Positions 39,598 through 49,303 of a stretch of 64,000 nt of DNA are shown in pieces (the stretch's first letter is position 1; every line of letters starts with the position of its first letter). The translations under genes were made by a program, and so were the position numbers. Origin of the DNA: Ruminococcus sp. (GTDB lineage Bacteria; Bacillota; Clostridia; Oscillospirales; Ruminococcaceae); the NCBI GenBank assembly GCA_015066665.1, contig SVNX01000007.1:1-64000 (forward strand). The letters are read 5' to 3'. Under the pieces are notes generated by a model. It made no database searches, was not told the origin of the DNA, and saw only the letters and a program-made list of their open reading frames with translations.

Positions 39598-41520
39598 CTA
39601 TCCTTTCTTCTTTTTCTGGGAGGTATTGCGGATGGTCTTCTTTTTCTTCTGCTGGGGTCTGGCGTTGGCAGGTGCAGCATGGCTGTTTCTGGGGGCAAAG
39701 CTCTGCTTCCGGCCGGATTTTTCCGCAGGCGGAATCAGGCAGTTCGGCCCCGTACCGATGAGATCATGTCTCCCCGCCATGCGCAGTGCTTTTTCCACAA
39801 GATCACGGTTCTCACGTTTGTAGTACTGCAGCAGCACACGCTGAAGGCGTTTTTCATCCGGTGTGCGGGGGACAAAGACCGGCTGCATAGTATAGGGGTC
39901 GAGCCCCGTGTAGAACATCGCCGTCGAAATGGTGCCGGGCGTGGGGTAGAAGTCCTGCACCTGCTCGGGACGGATGTCGTGTTTTTTGAGGAAGACAGCC
40001 AGATCTACCGCATCCTGCAGCGTACAGCCGGGATGCGAGGACATCAGATAGGGGACAAGGTACTGCTCCTTGGCCATGCCCTTTGTAATCTCGTAGAACT
40101 TCTTTTCGAAGCGTTCATACACATCGATGTGGGGCTTGCCCATGCAGTCGAGCACACGGTTGCTTGCATGTTCCGGTGCCACCTTCAGTTGTCCGCTGAC
40201 ATGATGGGCGATCAGCTCCTTCATGAAGGTATCGTCCTGATCCTCCATGAGGTAGTCGTAGCGGATACCCGAGCGGATGAATACACGCTTGACACCCTTG
40301 ATGCGTCTGATTTTCCGCAGAAGACTGAGGTATTCACTGTGATCGACTTTGAGGTTTCTGCAGGGGCTTGGGGCAAGGCATTTGCGGCCTTTGCAAAGGC
40401 CGTGCTCGAGCTGCTTTTCACAGGACGGCGCACGGAAATTGGCTGTCGGGCCGCCGACATCGTGAATATAACCCTTGAATCCGGGCTTTTTCGTCAGTGC
40501 TTCCGCTTCGGCAAGGACGGACTGTTCGCTGCGCGTCTGGATGCGTCTGCCCTGATGCAGGGCAATGGAACAGAAATTGCAGAAGCCATAGCAGCCTCGG
40601 TTATGCGTGATGGAGAATTCCACCTCCTGAATCGACGGCACACCGCCCTCCTTGTCATACATGGGATGATAGGTGCGCATGTAGGGCAGCTCGTAGGCAT
40701 GGTCAAACTCTTCCTGCGTGAGACTCCGCTGCGGCGGATTCTGCACGAGCATGCGTTTGCCGTGACGCTGCACGATGGTGCGGCCATAGGTTTCATCCTG
40801 CTCGTCATACTGCTTGCGGCAGGCCTTGGCATAGGCCTTCTTGTCATCCCGCACCATTTCAAAGCTGTCGCACTGCACCGCACCCATGGGCGTATTGACA
40901 GGATCGGTCAGGTAGCAGGTGCCGCGGATGTCGTGCATGTCCGCAATCTTTTCGCCCTGCTTCAGACGATGGCAGATTTCTGTGATGGTCACTTCGCCCA
41001 TGCCGTACATGAGCAGATCGGCACCGCTGTCCACCAGTACAGAGGGGAGCACCTTGTCCGCCCAGTAGTCATAGTGGGCAAAACGGCGCAGGGAAGCCTC
41101 CAATCCGCCGATGGCAATCTCCGTCCCGGGAAACAGCCGCCGCAGACTGCGGCAATAGACCGTCACTGCACGGTCAGGCCGTCTGCCGCCCTTGCCGCCG
41201 GCACTGTAGGCATCATCGAATCGCTTCTTTCCGGCGACCGTGTAGTTTGAAACCATGCTGTCAATGTTGCCGCCCGTCACAAGAAAGCCGTATTTCGGCA
41301 TGCCAAGCCTTGTGAAATCCTGATCGGATACGGGCTGTGCAATCATGCCGACGGAAAAGCCGAGACTTTCGGCCATTCTCGAGATGATGGCAATGCCGAA
41401 GGACGGATGATCCACATAGGCATCGCCCGTCACACAGATCAGATCAAGCTGTGCAATGCCGCGTTCTTCCATGTCTTTTCGGGAAACGGGTAAAAACGGC
41501 ATGGAACCACTCCTTTCCAA
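39598..41520 (-). CDS. YgiQ family radical SAM protein
   Basis: 640 residues. It has the UPF0313/YgiQ N-terminus (ERGIAQLDLICVTGDAYVDH) and a radical SAM cluster NRGCYGFCNFC, with VKRVFIRSGIRYDYLM and SSHPGCTLQDAVDLAVFLKK later. The C-terminus is Lys/Arg-rich. Function of the family is not settled. It lies 36 bp after dapB and may share its transcript. Confidence 0.9.
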   Translation of the reverse strand: MERSGSMPFLPVSRKDMEERGIAQLDLICVTGDAYVDHPSFGIAIISRMAESLGFSVGMIAQPVSDQDFTRLGMPKYGFLVTGGNIDSMVSNYTVAGKKRFDDAYSAGGKGGRRPDRAVTVYCRSLRRLFPGTEIAIGGLEASLRRFAHYDYWADKVLPSVLVDSGADLLMYGMGEVTITEICHRLKQGEKIADMHDIRGTCYLTDPVNTPMGAVQCDSFEMVRDDKKAYAKACRKQYDEQDETYGRTIVQRHGKRMLVQNPPQRSLTQEEFDHAYELPYMRTYHPMYDKEGGVPSIQEVEFSITHNRGCYGFCNFCSIALHQGRRIQTRSEQSVLAEAEALTKKPGFKGYIHDVGGPTANFRAPSCEKQLEHGLCKGRKCLAPSPCRNLKVDHSEYLSLLRKIRRIKGVKRVFIRSGIRYDYLMEDQDDTFMKELIAHHVSGQLKVAPEHASNRVLDCMGKPHIDVYERFEKKFYEITKGMAKEQYLVPYLMSSHPGCTLQDAVDLAVFLKKHDIRPEQVQDFYPTPGTISTAMFYTGLDPYTMQPVFVPRTPDEKRLQRVLLQYYKRENRDLVEKALRMAGRHDLIGTGPNCLIPPAEKSGRKQSFAPRNSHAAPANARPQQKKKKTIRNTSQKKKKG

Positions 41521-41556
41521 AAAGCGGTGCCATCTCTATGACACCGCTTTTGTTTG

Positions 41557-42321
41557 TTATTGTAATGCAATCAGTGCACTCATATCGTAGAGACCTGCTT
41601 CCTGTCCTGCCAGGAATGCAGCCGCATTCACCGCACCCACGGCAAAAACTTCCTTGGAAGCGGCACTGTGGGAGAGTGTGATCACTTCATCGTGACCGGC
41701 GAAAATGATGTCATGCTCGCCGACGATCGTGCCGCCGCGGATGGCATGCATGCCAATCTCCTTGGCTTCACGCTTCTGACGCTTGGAATGACGGTCATAC
41801 ACATAATGATACTGCTCACCGCACTCCTCGTTGATGGCATCCGCCAGCATAATGGCTGTGCCGCTGGGAGCATCGAGCTTCTGGTTGTGATGCTTCTCAA
41901 CGATCTCAATGTCAAACTGTCCGCCCAGAATGGACACGGCCTTCTTTGCCAGCTGTGCCAGCAGATTGATGCCGAGGGACATGTTGAACGAGAAGAATAC
42001 CGGGATGGAAGCCGCTGCCTGCTTGATCTTGGCGATCTGCTCCGCACTGTAACCGGTGGTTGCAAATACGCAGGGGACACCGTTTATGAGACAGTAGTCA
42101 AGCAGATCATCGAGCAGAGCGGGATTCGAAAAATCAATGATCACATCCGGCTTTTCCGGTACATCGGCAAGCTTCTCGTAAATCGGGAAGTCACTGTACT
42201 GCTGTGTGTACAGATCCACACCGCAGTAAGCCACGCAGTCCTCACGACCGGAAATGGCCGCTGCCACTGCATGCCCCATCTTGCCGTTTGCACCGCTGAT
42301 GAGAATTTTTACCTGATCCAT
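41557..42321 (-). CDS. dapB: 4-hydroxy-tetrahydrodipicolinate reductase
   Basis: 254 residues. NAD(P)-binding SGANGKMGHAVAAAI at about 8-22; the conserved EIVEKHHNQKLDAPSGTA holds the catalytic His pair and the Lys. It catalyses the second step of the diaminopimelate branch, giving precursors for peptidoglycan and lysine. Transcribed after dapA. Confidence 0.95.
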   Translation of the reverse strand: MDQVKILISGANGKMGHAVAAAISGREDCVAYCGVDLYTQQYSDFPIYEKLADVPEKPDVIIDFSNPALLDDLLDYCLINGVPCVFATTGYSAEQIAKIKQAAASIPVFFSFNMSLGINLLAQLAKKAVSILGGQFDIEIVEKHHNQKLDAPSGTAIMLADAINEECGEQYHYVYDRHSKRQKREAKEIGMHAIRGGTIVGEHDIIFAGHDEVITLSHSAASKEVFAVGAVNAAAFLAGQEAGLYDMSALIALQ

Positions 42322-42343
42322 GGCTTTTTACCTCCCAGATCGT

Positions 42344-43234
42344 TTATGCGAGGATACCGGCACGCTGCATGGCGTCACGGAGCTTTGCAGCATTTGCTTC
42401 GCTCATGTCCACCAGAGGCATGCGCAGGCTGCCGGCAGGCATGCCCATCATGTTCATGGCAGCCTTGACGGGAATCGGGTTAACCTCAATGAACAGATCA
42501 TTGATGACCTCGAGATACTTCAGCTGCATCTCAATGGCCGGTGCGAAGTTGTTGTCCAGACAAAGCTGGCACATCTCGTGTGTCTCCTTCGGAATGATGT
42601 TGGAGAGCACGGAGATGACGCCCTTTGCGCCCAGTGCCATCATCGGTACGATGATATCGTCATTGCCGCTGTAGATGTCCATCTTGTCGCCGACAGCCGC
42701 AGCCACCTGTGCGGTGTAGCTGATGTTGCCGGAAGCTTCCTTGACAGCCACAATGTTCTTGTGTTCTGCAAGCACCTTCAGAGTATCCACAGTGAAGCCC
42801 ATGCCGGTACGGCCGGGAATGTTGTAGAGAATGATCGGGATGTTCACACTTTCCGCAATCATTGTGAAGTGCTTGATGAGACCAGCCTGTGTGGTCTTGT
42901 TGTAGTAGGGGGTCACGATCAGCAGACCATCCGCACCGAGCTTTTCAGCCTCCATGGACAGCTCGATGGCAGTCTTTGTATCGTTGCTGCCGGTTCCGGC
43001 AATCACGGGTACACGCTTTGCAGTGCGCTCCACAGCAAAACGGATGCACTCAAGGTGCTCGGCCTCGCTCATGGTAGAAGCTTCGCCGGTTGTACCGCAG
43101 ATGATGATGGCATCGGTACCGTTTTCAATCTGATAGTCAATATTGGCGCCCAGACCGTCAAAATTGATCGAACCGTCCGGATTGAAAGGCGTAATAATCG
43201 CAACGCCCGCACCAGTAAAAATAGTGTTCTTCAT
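42344..43234 (-). CDS. dapA: 4-hydroxy-tetrahydrodipicolinate synthase
   Basis: 296 residues. Class I aldolase fold with Tyr137 (IILYNIPGRTG) and Schiff-base Lys165 (AVKEASGN), and the substrate loop CGTTGEAST. Condenses pyruvate and aspartate semialdehyde, first step to diaminopimelate. Sits 224 bp after asd in the same direction. Confidence 0.96.
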   Translation of the reverse strand: MKNTIFTGAGVAIITPFNPDGSINFDGLGANIDYQIENGTDAIIICGTTGEASTMSEAEHLECIRFAVERTAKRVPVIAGTGSNDTKTAIELSMEAEKLGADGLLIVTPYYNKTTQAGLIKHFTMIAESVNIPIILYNIPGRTGMGFTVDTLKVLAEHKNIVAVKEASGNISYTAQVAAAVGDKMDIYSGNDDIIVPMMALGAKGVISVLSNIIPKETHEMCQLCLDNNFAPAIEMQLKYLEVINDLFIEVNPIPVKAAMNMMGMPAGSLRMPLVDMSEANAAKLRDAMQRAGILA

Positions 43235-43336
43235 AATCTTCCCTCCAATTGTTGTTTGGGATCGTTAAGAGATTTGACATATCAGCAGTGGTACTCTGTC
43301 CAACTCCGCCAAGAAATGTGCACTTGTATTCCTAAC

Positions 43337-43433
43337 GATTTGCCATTGTCTCCGCAGGGGACAATGGCAAATCGCCTCGGGATTCCAAAGGGATCACATC
43401 CCTTTGGCGGGGGTGTGGGGGCAGAGCCCCCAC
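43337..43433. repeat. Cluster of three palindromes between asd and dapA
   Basis: 14-bp stem (43337-43350/43360-43373), 10-bp stem (43385-43394/43398-43407) and 8-bp stem (43415-43422/43426-43433) in a row. The CCTTTGGCGGG part recurs in the cluster at 55525-55640. Confidence 0.75.
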
Positions 43434-43457
43434 TGCCTGATGTGTTAATCTGCCTAA

Positions 43458-44537
43458 TTAGTCAAAATAGCCCTTTGCAGCGAGCAGTTCTGCGAGGAGA
43501 ACGGCACCGCCTGCAGCACCTCTCAGAGTGTTGTGGGAGAGGCAGACAAACTTGTAATCATACTGGGTATCTTCACGCAGACGGCCAACGGAAACAGCCA
43601 TGCCCTTCTCGAGGTTTCTGTCGAGATTTGCCTGGGGTCTGTTGTCCTCAGTGAAGTAGTGGATGAACTGCTTGGGAGCGGACGGCAGCTCGAGTTCCTG
43701 CGGAACGCCCTTGAATTCTTCCCAGAGCTTGAGGATCTCTTCCTTAGAGGGCTTCTGCTCGAAGGATACGAATACAGCAGCTGTGTGACCATCGGAAACC
43801 GGTACACGCAGGCACTGTGTTGTGATGGAAGGAGAAGATGCCTTTACGATCTCGCCATTCTCGATGGTGCCCCAAACCTTCAGCGGCTCCTGCTCGGACT
43901 TTTCTTCCTCACCGCCGATGAAGGGAATCAGGTTGTCAACCATTTCCGGCCATGTCTCAAAGGTCTTGCCGGCACCGGAGATTGCCTGATATGTGCAGGC
44001 CAGAACATTCTTCAGACCGAACTTCTTCAGCGGATGCAGAGCGGGCACATAGCTCTGGATGGAGCAGTTGGACTTAACAGCCACAAAACCTCTCTTTGTG
44101 CCGAGACGTGCTCTCTGGGACTCGATGATCTCAATGTGCTCGGGGTTGATTTCCGGCACAACCATGGGAACGTCGGGTGTGAAGCGATGTGCGGAGTTGT
44201 TGGAAACAACGGGGCACTCAGCCTTTGCATAAGCCTCTTCCAGAGCCTTGATCTCATCCTTCTTCATGTCCACAGCACAGAACACAAAATCCACCTCAGC
44301 AGCAATGGCCTCGATGTCGGTGTTCAGATCGCGGATGATCATATTCTTCATGCTCTCGGGCATGGGGGTAGTCATTGCCCAGCGGCTGCCGACTGCCTCT
44401 TCATAAGTCTTGCCTGCGCTTCTGGGAGAAGCAGCGAGCACCTTGACATTGAACCACGGATGATTCTCGAGCAGGGTAGCAAAACGCTGACCTACCATAC
44501 CTGTTGCACCGAGGATACCTACATTGTACTGTTTCAT
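43458..44537 (-). CDS. asd: Aspartate-semialdehyde dehydrogenase
   Basis: 359 residues from ATG 44537 with GGAG 6 nt upstream; the longer frame runs into the leader. NADP motif GILGATGMVGQRF (7-19), active Cys158 in KSNCSIQ, and AISGAGKTFETWP. The sequence is of the archaeal/fungal-type family rather than the E. coli type. Under the lysine riboswitch at 44658-44817. Confidence 0.95.
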   Translation of the reverse strand: MKQYNVGILGATGMVGQRFATLLENHPWFNVKVLAASPRSAGKTYEEAVGSRWAMTTPMPESMKNMIIRDLNTDIEAIAAEVDFVFCAVDMKKDEIKALEEAYAKAECPVVSNNSAHRFTPDVPMVVPEINPEHIEIIESQRARLGTKRGFVAVKSNCSIQSYVPALHPLKKFGLKNVLACTYQAISGAGKTFETWPEMVDNLIPFIGGEEEKSEQEPLKVWGTIENGEIVKASSPSITTQCLRVPVSDGHTAAVFVSFEQKPSKEEILKLWEEFKGVPQELELPSAPKQFIHYFTEDNRPQANLDRNLEKGMAVSVGRLREDTQYDYKFVCLSHNTLRGAAGGAVLLAELLAAKGYFD

Positions 44538-44597
44538 GACAAACTCCATTCCTGAACGGCCGGATAACAACCATTCATACAAAATTTTGCAGATATT

Positions 44598-44621
44598 GAA
44601 AAAACCGGTTGCAAACCGGTT
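44598..44621 (-). terminator. Riboswitch-controlled terminator
   Basis: Minus strand AACCGGTT-TGC-AACCGGTT followed by T6 (44604-44599). It is the expression platform between the lysine aptamer and asd. Confidence 0.8.
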
Positions 44622-44657
44622 CATCATGCGCTATAATAGAATTACTGGCTTATTGCC

Positions 44658-44817
44658 GATAGCACTCCATCACGCATGATGACAGTGCAGTACCTGTTCG
44701 ATACAGCACCAGAGTCAGAGCTGCTCAGACTCTGCTCTTCGGCGGCCTTGCCTTTTGCAGATCATCACAGGAGTGAGCCTCCTCCGATCTGCGACTCATC
44801 GCAGCCGCACCTCTATC
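44658..44817 (-). promoter_or_regulatory. Lysine riboswitch (L box)
   Basis: On the minus strand the leader starts GATAGAGGTGCGGC, has AGGCCGCCGAAGAGC in the middle, GGTGCTG, and closes with GGAGTGCTATC, pairing GATAG (44817-44813) with CTATC (44662-44658). These are the conserved elements of the lysine aptamer. Lysine binding should favour the terminator at 44598-44621 and shut off asd, dapA and dapB. Confidence 0.85.
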
Positions 44818-44825
44818 CTAACTAT

Positions 44826-44854
44826 ATGATAGCATTTCTCGACGCATTTGTCAA
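44826..44854 (-). promoter_or_regulatory. Promoter of the riboswitch-asd-dap operon
   Basis: Minus strand TTGACA (44854-44849), 17-bp spacer, TATCAT (44831-44826). Its -35 box lies only 30 bp from the divergent queA start. Confidence 0.82.
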
Positions 44855-44883
44855 GAAAAATTTTTTGGAAATCAGGAGTTATT

Positions 44884-45912
44884 ATGAAAAAATCAGATTT
44901 TTACTACGATCTGCCCGAAAATCTCATCGCCCAGCACCCGGTCGAGCCGCGTAATGCCTCCCGCATGATGGCTGTTGACCGCCGCACGGGCGCTGTGGAA
45001 CATAAACATTTCTATGATCTCGAAAGCCTGCTCCGGCCGGGCGATCTCCTTGTGCTGAATGATTCCCGTGTCCTGCCCGCCCGCCTCTACGGCGAAAAGG
45101 AAGGCACCGGCAGCTTTGTGGAATTCCTGCTGCTCAGCCAGAAGGGCGATAAGATCTGGGAGATCATCTGCCGGCCCGGCAAAAAATGCAAGCCCGGTGC
45201 ACGCTTCAGCTTCGGCGGCGGACGTCTCCGTGCCGAGGTGCTTGAAGTACTCGAGGACGGCAACCGTATTGTGCAGTTCGAATGCGAGGGCAATTTCTAT
45301 ACCGCTCTTGAAGATGTCGGCCAGATGCCCCTGCCGCCCTATATCACCGCACAGCTTGAGGATAAGGAACGCTACCAGACTGTCTATTCCCGTGAGCTTG
45401 GTTCCGCCGCCGCTCCCACAGCGGGTCTGCATTTCACAAAAGAGATGCTTGCAGAGCTGGAAGCCAGAGGCGTGAAGATCGCCTATGTCACCCTCCATGT
45501 CGGCCTTGGCACCTTCCGTCCCGTCAAGGAAGAAGATGTACTGCAGCATCATATGCACAGTGAGCACTTCATGTTACCGCAGGAGACCGCCGATCTCATC
45601 AACGAGACAAAGGCAAACGGCGGCCGTGTGATCTCCGTCGGTACGACTTCCTGCCGTACACTTGAGAGTGCCGCACAGCGCTGCGAGGGCACCCTCCATG
45701 CCTGTGAAGGGGACACCGAGATCTTCATCTATCCCGGCTACACATTCCGGGTCATCGATGGCCTCATCACTAATTTCCACCTCCCCGAGAGTACACTCAT
45801 TATGCTCGTTTCTGCCTTCACGGGCTACGAAAATACCATGCAGGCGTACAAAACCGCCGTGGAAGAGCAGTACCGCTTCTTCAGCTTCGGCGATGCGATG
45901 GTGATTCTGTAA
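44884..45912 (+). CDS. queA: S-adenosylmethionine:tRNA ribosyltransferase-isomerase
   Basis: 342 residues from ATG 44884 after AGGAG. Conserved [20 protein letters not shown] at the start, [12 protein letters not shown], and [10 protein letters not shown] near residue 180. Transfers ribosyl from SAM to preQ1-modified tRNA in queuosine synthesis. Divergent from asd; no clear promoter of its own is seen in the short gap. Confidence 0.96.
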   Translation: MKKSDFYYDLPENLIAQHPVEPRNASRMMAVDRRTGAVEHKHFYDLESLLRPGDLLVLNDSRVLPARLYGEKEGTGSFVEFLLLSQKGDKIWEIICRPGKKCKPGARFSFGGGRLRAEVLEVLEDGNRIVQFECEGNFYTALEDVGQMPLPPYITAQLEDKERYQTVYSRELGSAAAPTAGLHFTKEMLAELEARGVKIAYVTLHVGLGTFRPVKEEDVLQHHMHSEHFMLPQETADLINETKANGGRVISVGTTSCRTLESAAQRCEGTLHACEGDTEIFIYPGYTFRVIDGLITNFHLPESTLIMLVSAFTGYENTMQAYKTAVEEQYRFFSFGDAMVIL

Positions 45913-45966
45913 TGCGGAAGAGTAAGAATCGATTCCATTTCATTATGAAAAATTCACCCTGACCAC

Positions 45967-45995
45967 TTTACATCACCGCAAAAATATGCTATAAT
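45967..45995 (+). promoter_or_regulatory. Promoter of lepA
   Basis: TTTACA (45967-45972), 17-bp spacer, TATAAT (45990-45995). Confidence 0.75.
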
Positions 45996-46036
45996 AAAGA
46001 GTAAAACAAGAAACGAACCGAACGGAGGATGACATT

Positions 46037-47839
46037 TTGGATTCTGCAAAAATTCGTAATTTCTGTATCATTGCCCATATTGACCACGGCAAATCCACAC
46101 TTGCCGACCGTATTCTGGAAAAGACGGAGACCGTCTCCCAGCGTGATATGGAGCAGCAGATTCTCGATAATATGGATCTTGAGCGTGAGCGCGGCATCAC
46201 CATCAAAGCGCGTGCCGTACGCCTTAATTACCATGCACAGGACGGCGAGGACTATATCTTCAATCTGATCGATACCCCCGGCCATGTGGACTTCAACTAT
46301 GAGGTTTCCCGCTCCCTCGCAGCCTGTGAGGGTGCCATTCTCGTGGTCGATGCTTCGCAGGGCATCGAGGCGCAGACCCTTGCCAATACCTACCTTGCCA
46401 TTGAACACGATCTGGAAGTCGTGCCCGTCGTGAATAAGATCGACCTGCCCTCCGCCGACCCCGAGCGTGTCTGCGAGGAAGTCGAAAATGTCATCGGCAT
46501 TCCTGCCATGGATGCCCCCCGCATCTCTGCAAAGCTCGGCACCAATGTTGAGGAGGTGCTCGAGAGCATTGTCACCGGCATTCCTGCGCCCCAGGGTGAT
46601 CCCGATGCTCCCCTGCAGGCACTCATCTTCGACAGCTACTATGACCCCTACAAGGGCGTTATCATCTATGTCCGTGTGAAGCACGGCACAGTAAAGGTCG
46701 GCGACACCATCCATCTGATGGCCACCGGCTCTGAATTCGTCGTGACCGAAACGGGCTACATGTCCCCCTCCTCCCTCATAAACACCGGTACACTGACCGC
46801 AGGTGAAGTCGGCTACATTGCCGCCTCCATCAAGAGCATCGGTGATACACAGGTGGGCGATACTGTGACGCTTGCCGGCCGTCCCTGTGCGGAAGCACTG
46901 CCCGGCTACCGTCAGGTCAACCCCATGGTGTTCTCCGGTATCTATCCGGCGGACGGTGCCAAGTACGGCGATCTGCGTGATGCACTTGAAAAGCTCCAGC
47001 TGAACGATGCAGCACTGACCTTCGAGCCGGAAACCTCCATTGCACTCGGCTTCGGCTTCCGCTGCGGCTTCCTGGGACTTCTGCACATGGAGATCATTCA
47101 GGAGCGTCTCGAGCGTGAATACAACCTCGACCTCATTACCACCGCACCCTCCGTTATTTACAAGGTCACCTTGACCGACGGCACGGTGCAGTATATCGAC
47201 AACCCCACAAACTATCCCGACCCCTCCGTGCTTGCCAGTGCCGAGGAGCCGATGGTCAAGGCCGATATCCTTGTGCCCTCCGAGTTCGTGGGCAATATCA
47301 TGGATCTTTGTCAGGACAGACGCGGCACCTTCAAGGACATGCAGTATCTGGATGATACCCGTGTGACACTGAAGTACGAGCTGCCGCTCAATGAGATCGT
47401 CTACGATTTCTTCGATGCCCTCAAGTCGAGAACAAGGGGCTATGCGTCCTTTGACTATGAGCTGCTGGGCTATGCACCCTCGAAGCTTGTCAAGCTCGAT
47501 ATTCTGCTTAACGGCGATATTGTCGATGCCTTGTCCTTCATCGTGCATGCGGACAAGGCCTATACCCGTGCCCGCAAGATCGCAGAGAAGCTCAAGGACA
47601 ACATCCCGCGTCAGCTGTTTGAAGTGCCGATTCAGGCGGCAGTCGGCGGCAAGATCATCGCCCGTGAAACCGTCAAGGCTATGCGCAAGGACGTACTGGC
47701 CAAGTGCTACGGCGGTGACATTACCCGAAAGAAGAAGCTGCTCGAGAAGCAGAAGGAAGGCAAAAAGCGTATGCGCCAGCTCGGTACGGTAGAAGTACCG
47801 CAGGAAGCCTTCATGAGCGTTCTGAAGCTTGATGAATAA
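46037..47839 (+). CDS. lepA: Elongation factor 4 (ribosome back-translocase)
   Basis: 600 residues with TTG start after GGAGGATG. GTPase motifs [17 protein letters not shown] and NKIDLP; the C-terminal domain with [20 protein letters not shown] is diagnostic. Full family length. First gene of a cluster with a small membrane protein and hemW. Confidence 0.97.
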   Translation: MDSAKIRNFCIIAHIDHGKSTLADRILEKTETVSQRDMEQQILDNMDLERERGITIKARAVRLNYHAQDGEDYIFNLIDTPGHVDFNYEVSRSLAACEGAILVVDASQGIEAQTLANTYLAIEHDLEVVPVVNKIDLPSADPERVCEEVENVIGIPAMDAPRISAKLGTNVEEVLESIVTGIPAPQGDPDAPLQALIFDSYYDPYKGVIIYVRVKHGTVKVGDTIHLMATGSEFVVTETGYMSPSSLINTGTLTAGEVGYIAASIKSIGDTQVGDTVTLAGRPCAEALPGYRQVNPMVFSGIYPADGAKYGDLRDALEKLQLNDAALTFEPETSIALGFGFRCGFLGLLHMEIIQERLEREYNLDLITTAPSVIYKVTLTDGTVQYIDNPTNYPDPSVLASAEEPMVKADILVPSEFVGNIMDLCQDRRGTFKDMQYLDDTRVTLKYELPLNEIVYDFFDALKSRTRGYASFDYELLGYAPSKLVKLDILLNGDIVDALSFIVHADKAYTRARKIAEKLKDNIPRQLFEVPIQAAVGGKIIARETVKAMRKDVLAKCYGGDITRKKKLLEKQKEGKKRMRQLGTVEVPQEAFMSVLKLDE

Positions 47840-47852
47840 CAGGAGGATCAGT

Positions 47853-48170
47853 ATGAAGCACGCATGTCCCCATTGCGGAGAAAAGAGCTTTTCTCCCATC
47901 CAGAAGGCCCTCGCAGGATCCCTGCGTTCCACCGGCAAGCCCTGTCCTGCCTGCGGCAGAAAATGCTGCAACGGCATGGCTTCCATCTATTTTTCCACAG
48001 TCGTCAGCCTTGTGATGCTCGTGGCCTGCATTGCCATTTATCTGACCGCACAGGAGCATGTATACAGCACCATTCTCATTATTGTCATCATCCTCGTGCG
48101 TTTCATTGCGGTGTTTGTGTTTGATATGTTCGTCGGTAAGCTCACAGAGCCCATCCGCATCATGGAATGA
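47853..48170 (+). CDS. Small zinc-ribbon membrane protein
   Basis: 105 residues from ATG 47853 (AGGAGGA upstream). CPHCG (residues 5-9) and CPACGRKCC (30-38) ribbon, then two membrane segments at about 48-68 and 72-92. Between lepA and hemW, 13 bp and 1 bp from them. Unknown function. Confidence 0.75.
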   Translation: MKHACPHCGEKSFSPIQKALAGSLRSTGKPCPACGRKCCNGMASIYFSTVVSLVMLVACIAIYLTAQEHVYSTILIIVIILVRFIAVFVFDMFVGKLTEPIRIME

Positions 48171-48171
48171 T

Positions 48172-49251
48172 ATGACCGGCATCTATATCCACATCCCGTT
48201 CTGTGCCAGAAAATGCCCCTACTGCGACTTTTTCTCCGCATCCTATCGCAAGGAGACAGCGGAGCGCTATGTGGGGGCTGTCATCCGGAATCTTGCGGCG
48301 TATGCCTCGGACGAGACGGTCGATACCGTCTATTTCGGCGGGGGTACGCCGTCGCTTTTGTCCGCGGAACAGATCGGTGCCATTCTTACTGCATGCGATG
48401 AAGCTTTTCATCTGGCGAAGAACGCCGAAATCACGATGGAATGCAATCCCACCGGACGCCGCAGGGATTATCTTCGTGCGATCCGTTCGGCCGGTGTGAA
48501 TCGTCTGTCCATCGGCACGCAGAGCTTCTCCGATGCACAGCTTACAATGCTCGGGCGCACACATACCGCACAGGACGGCATCCGCACCGTAATGGATGCC
48601 TGCGATGCAGGTTTTCAGAACATTTCGTGCGACCTGATGCTTGCCTGTCCCGGCCAGACCGAAGCACTTCTTACCGAAACTGTCAGAACCCTCGGCACGC
48701 TTCCCATCACGCATGTATCCGCCTATCTTCTGCAGGTGGAGGCGGGGACGCCGCTCTCACAGGATGCCGCACTCCTCGGGCAGCTTCCCACGGAGGACGC
48801 TGCCGCCGATCTCTATCTGCATACCGTGCAGAGACTGGCGGAAGCGGGCTTTGCGCAGTATGAGGTCTCGAGCTTTGCCAAGGAAGGCTTCCGCAGCCGC
48901 CACAATCTCAAATACTGGCAGTGTGACCCTTATCTCGGCATTGGTGCCGGTGCCCATTCCTGCTACGGCGGAAAGCGTTTTCAGGTGCCGAAGGACATCG
49001 AGGCTTTCTGCATGTCGCCCGTCCAGCCCACATCCCTGATCGATGAAAATCCCTGCGGCAGGGAAGAGCGTCTGATGCTCTCGCTGCGGACAACGGATGG
49101 CGTCCCTGCGGAAGAATTGCCCCCTGCGGGTGTCAATAAAATCCCGCTTCTGGAAAAAGCGGGTTATCTGAAAAATGAGCATGGACGGGTGCATCTCACA
49201 CCATCCGGCTTTGCGGTTTCAAACGCCGTCATCGCCGCACTGCTTGATTAG
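48172..49251 (+). CDS. hemW: Radical SAM heme chaperone HemW (coproporphyrinogen oxidase-like)
   Basis: 359 residues from ATG 48172. CARKCPYC gives the cluster Cys11, Cys15, Cys18; GGGTPSLL and AEITMECNPT follow, and VNRLSIGTQSF. It lacks the extra Cys spacing of true HemN. LepA-hemW linkage is common in Firmicutes. The frame to the left of 48172 is only read-through. Confidence 0.92.
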   Translation: MTGIYIHIPFCARKCPYCDFFSASYRKETAERYVGAVIRNLAAYASDETVDTVYFGGGTPSLLSAEQIGAILTACDEAFHLAKNAEITMECNPTGRRRDYLRAIRSAGVNRLSIGTQSFSDAQLTMLGRTHTAQDGIRTVMDACDAGFQNISCDLMLACPGQTEALLTETVRTLGTLPITHVSAYLLQVEAGTPLSQDAALLGQLPTEDAAADLYLHTVQRLAEAGFAQYEVSSFAKEGFRSRHNLKYWQCDPYLGIGAGAHSCYGGKRFQVPKDIEAFCMSPVQPTSLIDENPCGREERLMLSLRTTDGVPAEELPPAGVNKIPLLEKAGYLKNEHGRVHLTPSGFAVSNAVIAALLD

Positions 49252-49269
49252 TCGCCGTATCAAAACAAA

Positions 49270-49299
49270 CGGGACATGTTCCACAAGAAACATGTCCCG
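49270..49299. terminator. Bidirectional terminator
   Basis: 11-bp stem (49270-49280 with 49289-49299) between convergent hemW and the dehydrogenase gene; T-rich on both sides. Confidence 0.8.
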
Positions 49300-49303
49300 G
49301 CAT

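Noticed and set aside
39562-41250. 562-residue frame opposite the YgiQ-type gene
   Set aside because: Shadow of the radical SAM gene; lacks a ribosome site.
45989-47986. 665-residue frame opposite lepA
   Set aside because: lepA is certain and the antisense frame has no recognisable domain; long shadows are expected opposite strongly codon-biased genes.
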